64,000 nt of DNA, from positions 1 to 64,000 of the forward strand of contig CALXWJ010000092.1 of NCBI GenBank assembly GCA_944392335.1, read 5' to 3'. This DNA is from an uncultured Clostridia bacterium. Its GTDB lineage: Bacteria > Bacillota > Clostridia > UBA1381. Of this stretch, positions 52,766-61,465 are shown piece by piece. Under the pieces are notes generated by a model. The model was not told the origin of the DNA and did no database searches. It saw nothing but the letters and a program-made list of their open reading frames with translations. How positions within the stretch are numbered: the first letter of the stretch is position 1; every line of letters begins with the position of its first letter. Position numbers and translations under genes: made by a program.

Positions 52766-53611
52766 ATGTACGGAACACTGTATCTATGTGCCACTCCCAT
52801 AGGGAACCTGTCCGATGTATCGGCAAGATTTCTTGAAACCTTAAAATATGTTGACCTCATAGCGGCGGAAGACACCAGAGTAACAATAAAGCTTCTTAAT
52901 CATTTCAATATAAAAAAACCGCTGACAAGCTATCATGAACATAATAAAGCCGAAAAAGGAGAATATATCCTCTCTCTTTTGAAGGAAGGGAAAAATATCG
53001 CCCTTGTTTCGGACGCGGGGACTCCGGCAATTTCCGACCCCGGCGAGGACCTTGTAAAATTATGTATTGAAAACGGAATAAACATTACCCCGATACCCGG
53101 CTGTGTCGCTGCGGTCAATGCATTGATCCTTTCGGGATTCTCGACCAAAAGATTTTCTTTTGAAGGCTTTTTGTCGGTCAATAAAAGGCACCGCCGCGAA
53201 CACCTGAGATCTCTTGAAAACGATACTCATACTTTGATATTCTATGAGGCGCCGCACAAATTGATCCATACTCTTGCGGATATGGCGGAATTTTTCGGAA
53301 AGGACAGGAAAATAGCCTTGGTAAGAGAGCTTACAAAAATTCATGAAGAGGTTATGAGGTTTACTTTGGATGAGGCGTTAAACAAATTCGATGAAGTAAA
53401 GCCGCGGGGAGAATATGTTATAGTTGTTGAAGGCAAAAGCAAAGAACAAACACAGTCACAGCAGCAATGGTGGGAAAATCTTACAATATCCGCACACGTT
53501 GAAGAATATATAAAAAAAGGTCTTTCTTCAAAGGACGCGATAAAAGCTGCCGCGTCAGACAGAAATGTACAAAAAAGAGAAATATACAATGAGTATCATA
53601 ATGATAAATAG
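52766..53611 (+). CDS. rsmI: 16S rRNA (cytidine1402-2'-O)-methyltransferase
   Basis: The 281-residue enzyme of the tetrapyrrole-methylase fold modifies C1402 in the ribosomal decoding centre. Signature segments: 'LYLCATPIGNLSDVSARFLETLK' at the start, 'IAAEDTRVTIKLLNHFNIKKPLTSYHEHN' at about 33, 'VSDAGTPAISDPGEDLVK' at about 78, and 'TLIFYEAPHKLIHTL' at about 155. Length is normal. It follows trmN6, the conserved order. The leader holds a hairpin directly ahead of AACGGAG. Confidence 0.96.
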   Translation: MYGTLYLCATPIGNLSDVSARFLETLKYVDLIAAEDTRVTIKLLNHFNIKKPLTSYHEHNKAEKGEYILSLLKEGKNIALVSDAGTPAISDPGEDLVKLCIENGINITPIPGCVAAVNALILSGFSTKRFSFEGFLSVNKRHRREHLRSLENDTHTLIFYEAPHKLIHTLADMAEFFGKDRKIALVRELTKIHEEVMRFTLDEALNKFDEVKPRGEYVIVVEGKSKEQTQSQQQWWENLTISAHVEEYIKKGLSSKDAIKAAASDRNVQKREIYNEYHNDK

Positions 53612-53624
53612 TTTTAAGGAATGA

Positions 53625-53915
53625 ATGAAAATGCTGAAAAAACACACAAAAAAGGCTCTTTTGATCGGAATGGGTATCGTTACGGCATACAAATTTACAT
53701 CCGGCGACGGTATTTTTAACACACCCCGTTTTTATTTCCAACACAAGGCTTTGAGAAAATATCTTTCGTCGTCACACCCCGGCGCCGCGGCTGGAAGCAT
53801 TTTAAAAACCTCCGGCGGCTGGTCATGCATTATCCGGGAAAATAATAATTCCTTTTTGATAAGCATTACACGGGCCGATGACGGAAATTATATATTTCAT
53901 GAATCAAAACTGTAA
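53625..53915 (+). CDS. Small protein of unknown function after rsmI
   Basis: The 96-residue protein has a basic N-terminus ('KMLKKHTKKALLIGMGIVTAYKF') that could be a weak membrane or signal helix, and a second part with strands ('GGWSCIIRENNNSFLISITRADDGNYIF'). I do not recognise a family. It starts 14 bp after the rsmI stop, with AAGGA at 53616-53620. ATG at 53631 (10-nt spacing) is an equally good start. Probably co-transcribed with rsmI. Confidence 0.55.
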   Translation: MKMLKKHTKKALLIGMGIVTAYKFTSGDGIFNTPRFYFQHKALRKYLSSSHPGAAAGSILKTSGGWSCIIRENNNSFLISITRADDGNYIFHESKL

Positions 53916-53935
53916 CATTTTTACCGCATACAGCG

Positions 53936-53976
53936 TAAATTATATTATGAAGATTTAATCTTCTGAATATAATTTA
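53936..53976 (+). promoter_or_regulatory. Large hairpin ahead of the small Cys-rich ORF
   Basis: TAAATTATATT (53936-53946) and AATATAATTTA (53966-53976) pair perfectly over 11 bp, and an inner GAAGATT/AATCTTC stem extends it. It ends just before TGGAGG of the next small gene. It could be a terminator of the upstream operon or an mRNA leader structure. Confidence 0.45.
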
Positions 53977-53990
53977 TGGAGGTTTTTTTT

Positions 53991-54134
53991 ATGGGTTTAT
54001 TCGGAGGCTGTTCAAACGGCGGTTCAGATTCATGGATTTGGATTTTAATAATTATTGTTTTGATTTTATGCTGCTGCGATAACGGAAACGGTTTGTTGAG
54101 CAGTAACTGCTGCAACAATAACAACTGCTGCTGA
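53991..54134 (+). CDS. Cysteine-rich single-span mini-protein
   Basis: A 47-residue open frame, ATG at 53991 to TGA at 54132-54134, follows an excellent TGGAGG site. It has a short Gly/Ser start (MGLFGGCSNGGSDS), one very hydrophobic helix (WIWILIIIVLILCCC) and a tail with repeated CC pairs separated by Asn (NCCNNNNCC). The layout recalls small YjcZ-like spore or membrane proteins, but it is Cys-rich and not clearly a member. It has a hairpin upstream and a strong terminator downstream, so it is a stand-alone transcript. Function unknown. Confidence 0.68.
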   Translation: MGLFGGCSNGGSDSWIWILIIIVLILCCCDNGNGLLSSNCCNNNNCC

Positions 54135-54143
54135 TTAAAAAGG

Positions 54144-54181
54144 GCTGCCGCATTACCGTGATGCGGCAGCTGTTATTTTTA
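54144..54181 (+). terminator. Terminator after the Cys-rich mini-protein gene
   Basis: GCTGCCGCAT (54144-54153) pairs with ATGCGGCAGC (54161-54170), followed by TGTTATTTTT. Confidence 0.9.
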
Positions 54182-54201
54182 CCGGGAAAGGAGCTTATTT
54201 T

Positions 54202-55314
54202 ATGAGCGGATTCAAAGGACTTTATATTCATATTCCGTTTTGTCTGCACAAATGCAAATACTGCGATTTTATATCCTTCTGCGGGCAGGAAGAACTGTAT
54301 GATCTGTATATAGACAAGCTGTCGGAGGAAGCACTGGAATTTGAAGGTGAAAATATCGATACAATATTTATCGGCGGCGGGACTCCCACCGTATTATCCC
54401 CCGCTCAGCTTTCAAAGCTGTTTTGCTCTATAAATAAAACCTTTAATATAAGCCCTGAGTGTGAGTTTACCGTTGAAGCAAATCCGAAAACCCTTTTTGC
54501 GGAAAAATTATCGGTCCTCAAGGAATACGGCGTTAACAGGATAAGCGTGGGCGTACAGTCGTTCAATGATGACGAGCTTCAGAAAATCGGGCGAATACAC
54601 ACAGGCAAAAATGCTTATAATACAATAGATATGATAAAAAAATGCGGGTTTGAAAATATCAGCATAGACCTTATGCTGTCGCTTCCGGGTCAAAATGAGG
54701 ACAGCCTTTTTAAGACCCTTGATACGGCAGTTCGGATAGATCCGTCGCATATATCCTGCTACAGCCTTATCCTTGAAGAAGGTACAAAGCTGTATGAGGA
54801 GTATACTTTAGGAATATACAGTGAGATTGATGAAGATTACGATCGTTATTTATATCATTTTACCGTAGATTTTTTAAAACGCCACGGCTACAGCCGATAT
54901 GAAATATCCAATTTTTCAAAGCCCGGCCGTCAATGCCGTCATAACATGAAATATTGGAACTGTGATGAATACATCGGTCTGGGTATCGCGGCGCACTCAT
55001 ACCTCGGCGGCTGCCGGACATACAACACTTCAAGCCTCACCCAATATTTAAACGGTGACTTTCATTCCAAAGATATAACAATACTGAATGGCACAGATAA
55101 GATCAAAGAATATATCATAATGAGATTACGGCTTTCGGAGGGAATAAATGACAATGATTTTTTCGCGCGTTTCGGCGAAAAATTTTCCGGGCTCTACTCT
55201 TCGATCATTGAAAAGCTTATACGATACGGCCTTATGAGTCAAAACAAGGATAACTATTTTCTGACCGACAAGGGAATAGATATTTCAAACAGTGTAATGT
55301 GTGAATTTCTGTGA
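54202..55314 (+). CDS. hemW: HemW-type radical SAM heme chaperone
   Basis: The 370-residue cytoplasmic protein has the radical-SAM motif CLHKCKYC at about residue 14 followed by DF, 'IFIGGGTPTVLSPAQLSKL' at about 52, 'GVNRISVGVQSFNDDELQKIGRIHTG' at about 110, and a C-terminal HemW domain ('RHNMKYWNCDEYIGLGIAAHSYLGG'). The Cys after CxxC that marks true HemN is absent, so this is a HemW-like chaperone, not coproporphyrinogen oxidase. AAAGGAGC precedes the ATG. It lies just upstream of hrcA, the usual Firmicutes order. Confidence 0.92.
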   Translation: MSGFKGLYIHIPFCLHKCKYCDFISFCGQEELYDLYIDKLSEEALEFEGENIDTIFIGGGTPTVLSPAQLSKLFCSINKTFNISPECEFTVEANPKTLFAEKLSVLKEYGVNRISVGVQSFNDDELQKIGRIHTGKNAYNTIDMIKKCGFENISIDLMLSLPGQNEDSLFKTLDTAVRIDPSHISCYSLILEEGTKLYEEYTLGIYSEIDEDYDRYLYHFTVDFLKRHGYSRYEISNFSKPGRQCRHNMKYWNCDEYIGLGIAAHSYLGGCRTYNTSSLTQYLNGDFHSKDITILNGTDKIKEYIIMRLRLSEGINDNDFFARFGEKFSGLYSSIIEKLIRYGLMSQNKDNYFLTDKGIDISNSVMCEFL

Positions 55315-55423
55315 TACCGTATTTTTAAAATAAAATTATGCATATAGATTATATGAAATTTTTCTATAATAAATAAATTTTATGAACAATTTGTAAAAAC
55401 AAATAAAAAATAATAAAAAACTC

Positions 55424-55452
55424 TTGACAATTTATCATAATAGTGGTATTTT
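55424..55452 (+). promoter_or_regulatory. Sigma-A promoter of the hrcA heat-shock operon
   Basis: TTGACA (55424-55429), a 17-bp spacer, TATTTT (55447-55452). The CIRCE operator follows within a few bases, so HrcA binding would block transcription start. Confidence 0.7.
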
Positions 55453-55459
55453 ATAATTG

Positions 55460-55486
55460 TTAGCACTCAATAAGTGTGAGTGCTAA
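55460..55486 (+). promoter_or_regulatory. CIRCE operator (HrcA binding site)
   Basis: TTAGCACTC-N9-GAGTGCTAA is present without a mismatch, 22 bp before the hrcA start. HrcA bound here represses the operon until heat shock or protein misfolding titrates GroEL. Confidence 0.98.
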
Positions 55487-55507
55487 AAGCGAAAAGGAGT
55501 GTTCTTA

Positions 55508-56551
55508 ATGGAACTTAATGAAAGAAAACTCCGAATTTTGCAGGCAGTAATTGACGAATATATGGGAACAGCCGAGCCGGTAGGTTCAAGAGTTATTTCA
55601 AAGAAAAATAATCTCGGACTGTCAAGCGCCACGATCCGTAATGAAATGGCGGATCTTGAGGAAATGGGATTTTTGATCCAGCCGCATACCTCGGCAGGAA
55701 GGATTCCGTCGGATGCTGCTTACAGATATTATGTCAATTCCATGATGAAAAGATATAAGATCGGAGTAAAGACAATAGAACAATTACAGCTTGCTCTCGA
55801 GCAAAAAATCAATCAGCTTGATTCGATAATCAAAAAAGCGAGCCATATCACCTCAGCTCTTACAGACTACACAACAATTATCACTACTCCGGAATTAAAG
55901 AGTAATTCTATAAAAAAATGTGAGCTTGTAAGTCTTAGCGGCGGTTGTTCGCTGCTTATCATCATCACACAGGCAGGTATTGTGAAAAATAAGATTTTAA
56001 CACTTTCTTTAGATGATGCTTCGGCTGCCTTGTTAGGTGAAATAATCAATAAAACGCTATGCGGTCTATGTACGAATGATATTACCTTCGACAAGATACA
56101 ATCCATGCAGAATGAAATATCACAGCGGCTTGACCTTTCGCCAAAAGCGTTGATAAATATTCTTGATTTCATCTATGAGGCCATTGAGGAGCTGGATGAT
56201 ACGGATATTTATATAGAAAATGAAAAATCAATATTGAAGTACAACGATATTGAAAAGGCACAAAAAATGTTTACCTTCCTTGAAGATAAGAAAAACCTGA
56301 AAAAACTGATAAAAGGCGATCCCAACAGCAAGGTAAACATAAAAATAGGTTCGGAAAACAAGGTCGAAGAACTGAAGGACTGCAGTCTGGTTACCGTAAA
56401 TTATTCGTTGAACAACAAAACGGCAGGTCAGCTCGGCGTGATCGGTCCCAAGCGGATGAATTACGCAAAGGTTGTCGCCAGTCTCAACTGCATTTCCGAA
56501 CATATAGATAAAATACTTTATCAAATGTATATTGGGGAAAGCGGGGAATAA
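55508..56551 (+). CDS. hrcA: Heat-inducible transcription repressor HrcA
   Basis: The 347-residue repressor has an N-terminal winged helix ('NERKLRILQAVIDEYMGTAEPVGSRVISKKNNLGLSSATIRNEMADLEEMGFLIQPHTSAGRIPSDAAYRYYV') that is diagnostic for HrcA, and a GAF-like C-terminal half. It binds CIRCE as a dimer and depends on GroEL for activity. It is the first gene of hrcA-grpE-dnaK-dnaJ, and its own operator is directly upstream, so it is autoregulated. AAAAGGAGTG precedes the ATG at 55508. A GTG three codons earlier is rejected. Confidence 0.96.
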   Translation: MELNERKLRILQAVIDEYMGTAEPVGSRVISKKNNLGLSSATIRNEMADLEEMGFLIQPHTSAGRIPSDAAYRYYVNSMMKRYKIGVKTIEQLQLALEQKINQLDSIIKKASHITSALTDYTTIITTPELKSNSIKKCELVSLSGGCSLLIIITQAGIVKNKILTLSLDDASAALLGEIINKTLCGLCTNDITFDKIQSMQNEISQRLDLSPKALINILDFIYEAIEELDDTDIYIENEKSILKYNDIEKAQKMFTFLEDKKNLKKLIKGDPNSKVNIKIGSENKVEELKDCSLVTVNYSLNNKTAGQLGVIGPKRMNYAKVVASLNCISEHIDKILYQMYIGESGE

Positions 56552-56554
56552 AGA

Positions 56555-57151
56555 TTGTCTAAGCAAAAAAACAAAAACAAAGAAAATGAACAGAATGAAC
56601 AAAAGGAAAATGTGATCCAAGCCGACGAAGCACAGCTTCCTGCCGAAGAAAGCGCTGCCGATGAAACGGCGGCGGATAATGCCGAAACAAAGCCGGAAGC
56701 GGACAAAACTGCAGAGCTTGAAGCTAAGATCAAAGAATGGGAAAACAAGTATAAATTTTTATACGCTGAATTTGATAATTATCGGAAGCGTACTACCAAA
56801 GAAAAGGATTCCCGCTATTCAGACGCCGTTATCGATACCGTAAACGCTTTTTTGGCGGTTGCGGATAATCTTGACAGGGCGGTTACGACCAAGGTCGAAT
56901 CCGAAGATGCAAAAAAGCTTATGGAAGGCGTTGAGCTGGTCAAAAAACAGATGTCAGACATACTGACAAAGCTTGATGTTACCCCTATCAAGTCTGTCGG
57001 CGAGGAGTTTGATCCAAATCTTCACAACGCGGTAATGCATATCGAAGATGAAAATATTACGGATAATACTATAGTTGAAGAATTTCAAAAGGGCTACATA
57101 TACAAAAACGAAAGAGTAGTCCGTCACAGTATGGTAAAAGTAGCAAACTGA
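56555..57151 (+). CDS. grpE: Nucleotide exchange factor GrpE
   Basis: The 198-residue co-chaperone has an acidic, low-complexity N-terminus (about 1-60), a long coiled coil ('AELEAKIKEWENKYKFLYAEFDNYRKRTTKEK', about 52-90), and the GrpE beta-wing domain ('TPIKSVGEEFDPNLHNAVMHIEDEN', about 145-165). The initiation codon is TTG, three bases after the hrcA stop. There is no nearby in-frame ATG, so the unusual start seems real. It drives ADP release from DnaK and acts as a thermosensor. It is in the hrcA operon. Confidence 0.93.
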   Translation: MSKQKNKNKENEQNEQKENVIQADEAQLPAEESAADETAADNAETKPEADKTAELEAKIKEWENKYKFLYAEFDNYRKRTTKEKDSRYSDAVIDTVNAFLAVADNLDRAVTTKVESEDAKKLMEGVELVKKQMSDILTKLDVTPIKSVGEEFDPNLHNAVMHIEDENITDNTIVEEFQKGYIYKNERVVRHSMVKVAN

Positions 57152-57177
57152 TTTATCTAATATAGGAGGAATTTATT

Positions 57178-59064
57178 ATGGGTAAAATTATTGGTATTGA
57201 CTTAGGTACAACAAATTCATGTGTAGCTGTTATTGAAGGCGGTAAGCCTGAAGTAATAGCAAATTCAGAAGGCTCAAGAACAACCCCGTCTGTTGTGGCA
57301 TTTCAGAAAAACGGCGAGAGGATCGTCGGCCAGGTCGCTAAAAGACAGGCAGTAACAAATGCAGACAGAACTATCATGTCAATCAAAAGACATATGGGAG
57401 AAAATTATAAAGTAACTATCGACGGAAAATCTTATACACCTCCCGAAATTTCAGCTATGATATTAACAAAGCTGAAGCAAGACGCCGAAAGCTATCTGGG
57501 AGAACCTGTTACGCAGGCTGTTATCACGGTTCCCGCATATTTCAGCGATTCGCAAAGACAGGCAACAAAGGATGCTGGAAAGATTGCCGGACTTGAAGTA
57601 TTGAGGATCATTAACGAGCCTACGGCGGCTGCCCTTGCTTACGGTATGAACGACACCGATCAAAAGGTAATGATCTACGACCTGGGCGGCGGTACATTCG
57701 ATGTATCCATTCTTGAGATCGGCGACGGCGTATTTGAAGTATTGTCTACAAACGGCGATACTCATTTGGGCGGTGATGATTTCGATGAAAGGATCATCAA
57801 TTATCTTGTTGACGAATTCAAAAAGGAAAACGGAATTGATTTGACAACCGATAAAATGGCCATGCAAAGATTAAAAGAAGCAGCCGAAAAATCAAAGATC
57901 GAATTATCCGGCATGACTACATCCAATATCAATCTGCCGTTTATAACCGCAGACGCCGCCGGTCCGAAGCATTTGGATATTACATTGACAAAAGCAAAAT
58001 TTGATGATCTGACGGCTGATCTGGTACAAAAAACTCTTGTATGTATCAGAAATGCGATGAAGGATGCTAATTTATCAAACAGTGATATCGATAAAGTGCT
58101 GCTTGTAGGAGGTTCTTCAAGAATACCTGCCGTTCAGGAAGCAGTTAAAAAGGAAATGGGTCAGGAGCCTCACAAGGGTATCAATCCTGATGAATGTGTT
58201 GCCATAGGCGCTGCTGTTCAGGCAGGCGTATTGGGCGGCGACGTTAAAGATCTTCTGCTGCTGGATGTTACACCATTGTCACTGGGTATTGAAACAATGG
58301 GCGGGGTATTTACAAAATTGATCGACAGAAATACCACCATCCCTACAAAGAAATCACAAATCTTTTCAACAGCCGCAGACGGTCAAACAAGCGTTGAGGT
58401 CCATGTATTGCAGGGTGAACGCGACATAGCCCAATACAACAAAACACTTGGCCGTTTCAGTCTGACAGGTATTGCTCCCGCACCCAGAGGCGTACCTCAG
58501 ATCGAAGTAACCTTTGATATAGACGCCAACGGTATCGTAAAGGTTTCGGCAAAAGATATGGCTACAGGCAACGAACAAAAAATCACCATCACTTCATCAT
58601 CCAATTTAAGTGATGAAGATATCGACAGAGCTGTAAAAGAAGCCGAAAAATATGCCGAAGAGGATAAGAAACGTAAGGCTGAAGTTGAAATACGAAACAA
58701 CGCTGAAAGTGCAGTGTCCCAGGCTGAGAGGACCTTAAATGAATTAGGCGACAAGGTCGATGCAAATGACAAAGCCAACATTCAGGCAGAAATTGATAAG
58801 GTTAAGGAAGCCTTAAAGGGAACTGATACCGAAGCCATCAAGCAAGCCGGCGATAACTTGCAGCAGGCGTTCTACAAAGTATCGGAAAAAATATACCAGC
58901 AGGCAAATCCTCAGGGCGCAGCCGGCGGTCAGGGATTTAATCCCAATGATTTTAGCGGCGGGGCTCAGGGCGGTGCAGGATTTAACGGCGGCGCTCAGGG
59001 CAGTGCAAATGACAACGTATATGAAGCTGACTACAGGGAAGTGGATAACAACGACAATAAATAA
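57178..59064 (+). CDS. dnaK: Chaperone protein DnaK (Hsp70)
   Basis: The 628-residue Hsp70 has the phosphate-binding start '[21 protein letters not shown]', '[13 protein letters not shown]' at about 150, '[18 protein letters not shown]' at about 170, '[19 protein letters not shown]' at about 305, and the interdomain linker '[22 protein letters not shown]' at about 355. The substrate-binding and helical lid domains follow, ending in a Gly/Gln/Asn-rich tail. It lacks the extra loop of Gram-negative DnaK, as in Firmicutes. It follows grpE by 26 bp with a TAGGAGG site. A terminator lies after it. Confidence 0.98.
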   Translation: MGKIIGIDLGTTNSCVAVIEGGKPEVIANSEGSRTTPSVVAFQKNGERIVGQVAKRQAVTNADRTIMSIKRHMGENYKVTIDGKSYTPPEISAMILTKLKQDAESYLGEPVTQAVITVPAYFSDSQRQATKDAGKIAGLEVLRIINEPTAAALAYGMNDTDQKVMIYDLGGGTFDVSILEIGDGVFEVLSTNGDTHLGGDDFDERIINYLVDEFKKENGIDLTTDKMAMQRLKEAAEKSKIELSGMTTSNINLPFITADAAGPKHLDITLTKAKFDDLTADLVQKTLVCIRNAMKDANLSNSDIDKVLLVGGSSRIPAVQEAVKKEMGQEPHKGINPDECVAIGAAVQAGVLGGDVKDLLLLDVTPLSLGIETMGGVFTKLIDRNTTIPTKKSQIFSTAADGQTSVEVHVLQGERDIAQYNKTLGRFSLTGIAPAPRGVPQIEVTFDIDANGIVKVSAKDMATGNEQKITITSSSNLSDEDIDRAVKEAEKYAEEDKKRKAEVEIRNNAESAVSQAERTLNELGDKVDANDKANIQAEIDKVKEALKGTDTEAIKQAGDNLQQAFYKVSEKIYQQANPQGAAGGQGFNPNDFSGGAQGGAGFNGGAQGSANDNVYEADYREVDNNDNK

Positions 59065-59144
59065 CAGCTTTACTTGATCGAAAACAATTCAGTTTAAGTA
59101 TATAAATTCTTTTGAATATACGGCGCGGAATTTAAGGATTATTT

Positions 59145-59170
59145 AAAGGGCGGCATTAGTCGCCCTTTTT
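59145..59170 (+). terminator. Terminator between dnaK and dnaJ
   Basis: AAAGGGCG (59145-59152) pairs with CGCCCTTT (59161-59168) with an 8-nt loop and a short T-tract. dnaJ may be reached by read-through or have its own promoter. Confidence 0.8.
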
Positions 59171-59239
59171 AACGGTAAGGGAAGCTCTTTACAAAATCCT
59201 TATTTTTATTACAATAAGCTATTGGGTAGGTGAATCAAA

Positions 59240-60376
59240 TTGGCAGATAAAAGAGATTATTATGAGGTACTCGGCGTTTCAAGGAGTGCTTCAGATGATG
59301 AAATAAAAAAAGCATACAGAAAAGAAGCAAAAAAATATCATCCCGACTTACACCCCGGCGATAAAGAAGCAGAAGCCAAATTTAAAGAAGTAAATGAAGC
59401 ATATGAGGTATTGTCCGACAGCGAAAAAAAGGCAAGGTATGACCAATTCGGTCATGCAGGCGTAGACCCTAATTTCTCACAAGGCGGAGGAGGCTTCGGC
59501 GGCTTTGATGATTTCGGAGACATATTCTCAAATATATTCGGAGGAGGCTTCGGCGGTTTTGGCGGCGGTTCAAGAAGAAACGGTCCGGTGCGCGGTGCGG
59601 ATATTCAACAGGTTATTGATATTACTTTTGAAGAAGCAGCTTTCGGATGTAAGAAAAATATACAGGTAACGCGTGCCGAAAACTGTACGGCATGTAAAGG
59701 TACAGGCGCTAAAGCAGGAACATCTCCCGTAACCTGTAAACGCTGTAACGGTCAGGGGCAAATAAGACAGCAAACAAGAACACCCCTCGGATACATGACA
59801 AATATCACAACCTGTCCCGATTGTAAAGGAACCGGTAAAGTTATCACCGATCCATGCAGAGAGTGCCGCGGAACAGGTAAAGTACGTAAAACTTCTACCA
59901 TTGAGATTAATATACCTCAAGGTATCAATCATGGTCAGACCATACAGGTCAGCGGAAAAGGCGAACCCGGTTCAAGAGGCGGATCCGCAGGAGACCTGCT
60001 TATCACAATCAGGATCAAGCCCCATCCGATTTTTAAAAGGGAAAACTATAATGTGTTTATTGAAATACCTATTACCTTTGTGCAGGCAACTCTCGGCTCA
60101 ACAATAAAAGTACCCACTCTTGACGGTATGGTTGAATATGATATTCCCGAAGGAACTCAGACGGGAACAGTATTTAAGCTCAAAGGCAAAGGTATACCCT
60201 TTATCAGAAGCAAAAACCGCGGCGACGAATATGTTACCGTAGAGGTTGAAGTACCGAAAAACCTGTCCCCGAAACAAAAAGAACTTTTAAGAGAATTTGA
60301 CGCTGCCTCATCAGGCAAAGAATATTATAAAAAGCAAAAAAACTGGATCGATAAAATGAAGGATTTCTTAAAATAA
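59240..60376 (+). CDS. dnaJ: Chaperone protein DnaJ (Hsp40)
   Basis: The 378-residue type I Hsp40 has a J-domain (1-70) with HPD in '[11 protein letters not shown]', a Gly/Phe-rich linker (about 75-120, '[26 protein letters not shown]'), a zinc-finger region with four CxxCxGxG repeats ('CTACKGTG', 'CKRCNGQG', 'CPDCKGTG', 'CRECRGTG', about 145-215), and the C-terminal substrate domain. The start codon is TTG, after AGGTGA, as in grpE of the same cluster. It follows dnaK by 175 bp with a terminator between, so its expression may be partly uncoupled. Confidence 0.97.
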   Translation: MADKRDYYEVLGVSRSASDDEIKKAYRKEAKKYHPDLHPGDKEAEAKFKEVNEAYEVLSDSEKKARYDQFGHAGVDPNFSQGGGGFGGFDDFGDIFSNIFGGGFGGFGGGSRRNGPVRGADIQQVIDITFEEAAFGCKKNIQVTRAENCTACKGTGAKAGTSPVTCKRCNGQGQIRQQTRTPLGYMTNITTCPDCKGTGKVITDPCRECRGTGKVRKTSTIEINIPQGINHGQTIQVSGKGEPGSRGGSAGDLLITIRIKPHPIFKRENYNVFIEIPITFVQATLGSTIKVPTLDGMVEYDIPEGTQTGTVFKLKGKGIPFIRSKNRGDEYVTVEVEVPKNLSPKQKELLREFDAASSGKEYYKKQKNWIDKMKDFLK

Positions 60377-60500
60377 CAGCTTCTTTATTAATTAACAGTC
60401 GATTTTTATGAAATGAAATGAAATAAAACAAGTCAGTAAATTGAATTTTATTTGACTGATAATATTACACGTAAAACAATTTATAAAAAGGAGCATCTTT

Positions 60501-61052
60501 ATGTCAATTTCTTTAACGATGCCTATCTCAAAAGATATTATAAAAACACTTAAAGCGGGTGACAGAGTCCTTTTGTCAGGGGTTATTTATACTGCCCGCG
60601 ATGCAGCGCATGAACGTATGGTAAAGGACTATTATGCCGGGAAACCCTTCCCCATTGATTTAAAAAATCAGGCAATATATTATGCCGGTCCATGCCCTGC
60701 AAAGCCGGGCGAAGTAATCGGCTCTTGCGGGCCTACTACTGCAGGACGAATGGACGCATACACGCCTCTTTTGCTTGATAATGGTCTTAGTGTTATGATA
60801 GGAAAAGGAGCGAGAAGTAAAGAAGTAACTGACGCAATTATAAGAAATTGCTGTATATATTTGGGTGCTATAGGCGGTGCAGGCGCATTAATCGCACAAT
60901 GCATAAAATCTGCAGAAGTCGTATGCTATGATGACTTGGGCACCGAAGCCATCAGAAAACTTGTTGTAAAAGATCTTCCGCTTACCGTTTTGACCGATTG
61001 TAACGGGAATGATTTATACAAAATCGGTATACAAAAATTCAAAAAAATATAA
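60501..61052 (+). CDS. Fumarate hydratase / tartrate dehydratase beta subunit (class I, Fe-S)
   Basis: The 183-residue protein corresponds to the C-terminal (beta) domain of class I Fe-S fumarase: 'LKAGDRVLLSGVIYTARDAAHERM' at about 16, 'NQAIYYAGPCPAKPGEVIGSCGPTTAGRMDAYTPLLLDNGL' at about 55-90, then 'MIGKGARSKEVTDAI'. It forms half of the active site with a separate alpha subunit in the split forms. No alpha subunit gene lies next to it or elsewhere in this window, which is unusual because the pair is normally adjacent. Substrate (fumarate or L-tartrate) is therefore not certain. AAAAGGAGC precedes the ATG. A terminator follows. Confidence 0.9.
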   Translation: MSISLTMPISKDIIKTLKAGDRVLLSGVIYTARDAAHERMVKDYYAGKPFPIDLKNQAIYYAGPCPAKPGEVIGSCGPTTAGRMDAYTPLLLDNGLSVMIGKGARSKEVTDAIIRNCCIYLGAIGGAGALIAQCIKSAEVVCYDDLGTEAIRKLVVKDLPLTVLTDCNGNDLYKIGIQKFKKI

Positions 61053-61465
61053 AATTTTATTATACTATAAAAGGATGTTTTATTGATAGATATATTTACA
61101 TATTCTATATTCTTTATAATTGATAAGAAAACATTATAACAATGTTTATATATGTTTACTATCTCATAAAAAAACCGTCTAAACGGTATATTTAACAAAT
61201 TAATAATCTTTATTTTGAGCAAAATGGCATAGCGTTATAGCATTGCCATTTTTTTATATAATATTTTTTTCAGTCAAAATTTTTTTCTGATTTATTTGAA
61301 AAATATTTTCCAAAGATTTACATAAATGCTTTATCATGATTGATAATATTTTATGTATATGTTATTATTTTGATGAATATATTAGAGAGAATCCAATTTA
61401 ATAATACCCAACTCGACATATAATCAAATCGGCGTCCTGATATTCAAAAATTTTGTTATTAAATT
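61053..61465. other. Gene-free AT-rich interval between fumarase beta and the kinase-fusion gene
   Basis: The interval holds a small hairpin (ACCGT/ACGGT near 61172-61185) and the fumarase terminator. The rest is AT-rich with no convincing open frame, repeat copy or promoter. I see no terminator for the minus-strand kinase gene that ends at 61466. Confidence 0.6.
61221..61256 (+). terminator. Terminator downstream of the fumarase beta gene
   Basis: AAAATGGCA (61221-61229) pairs with TGCCATTTT (61244-61252) and is followed by Ts. Confidence 0.75.

Noticed and set aside
54202-55314. Oxygen-independent coproporphyrinogen III oxidase (hemN)
   Set aside because: The residues after the CxxxCxxC motif and the overall length fit HemW, which lacks the oxidase-specific additional cysteine and N-terminal region.
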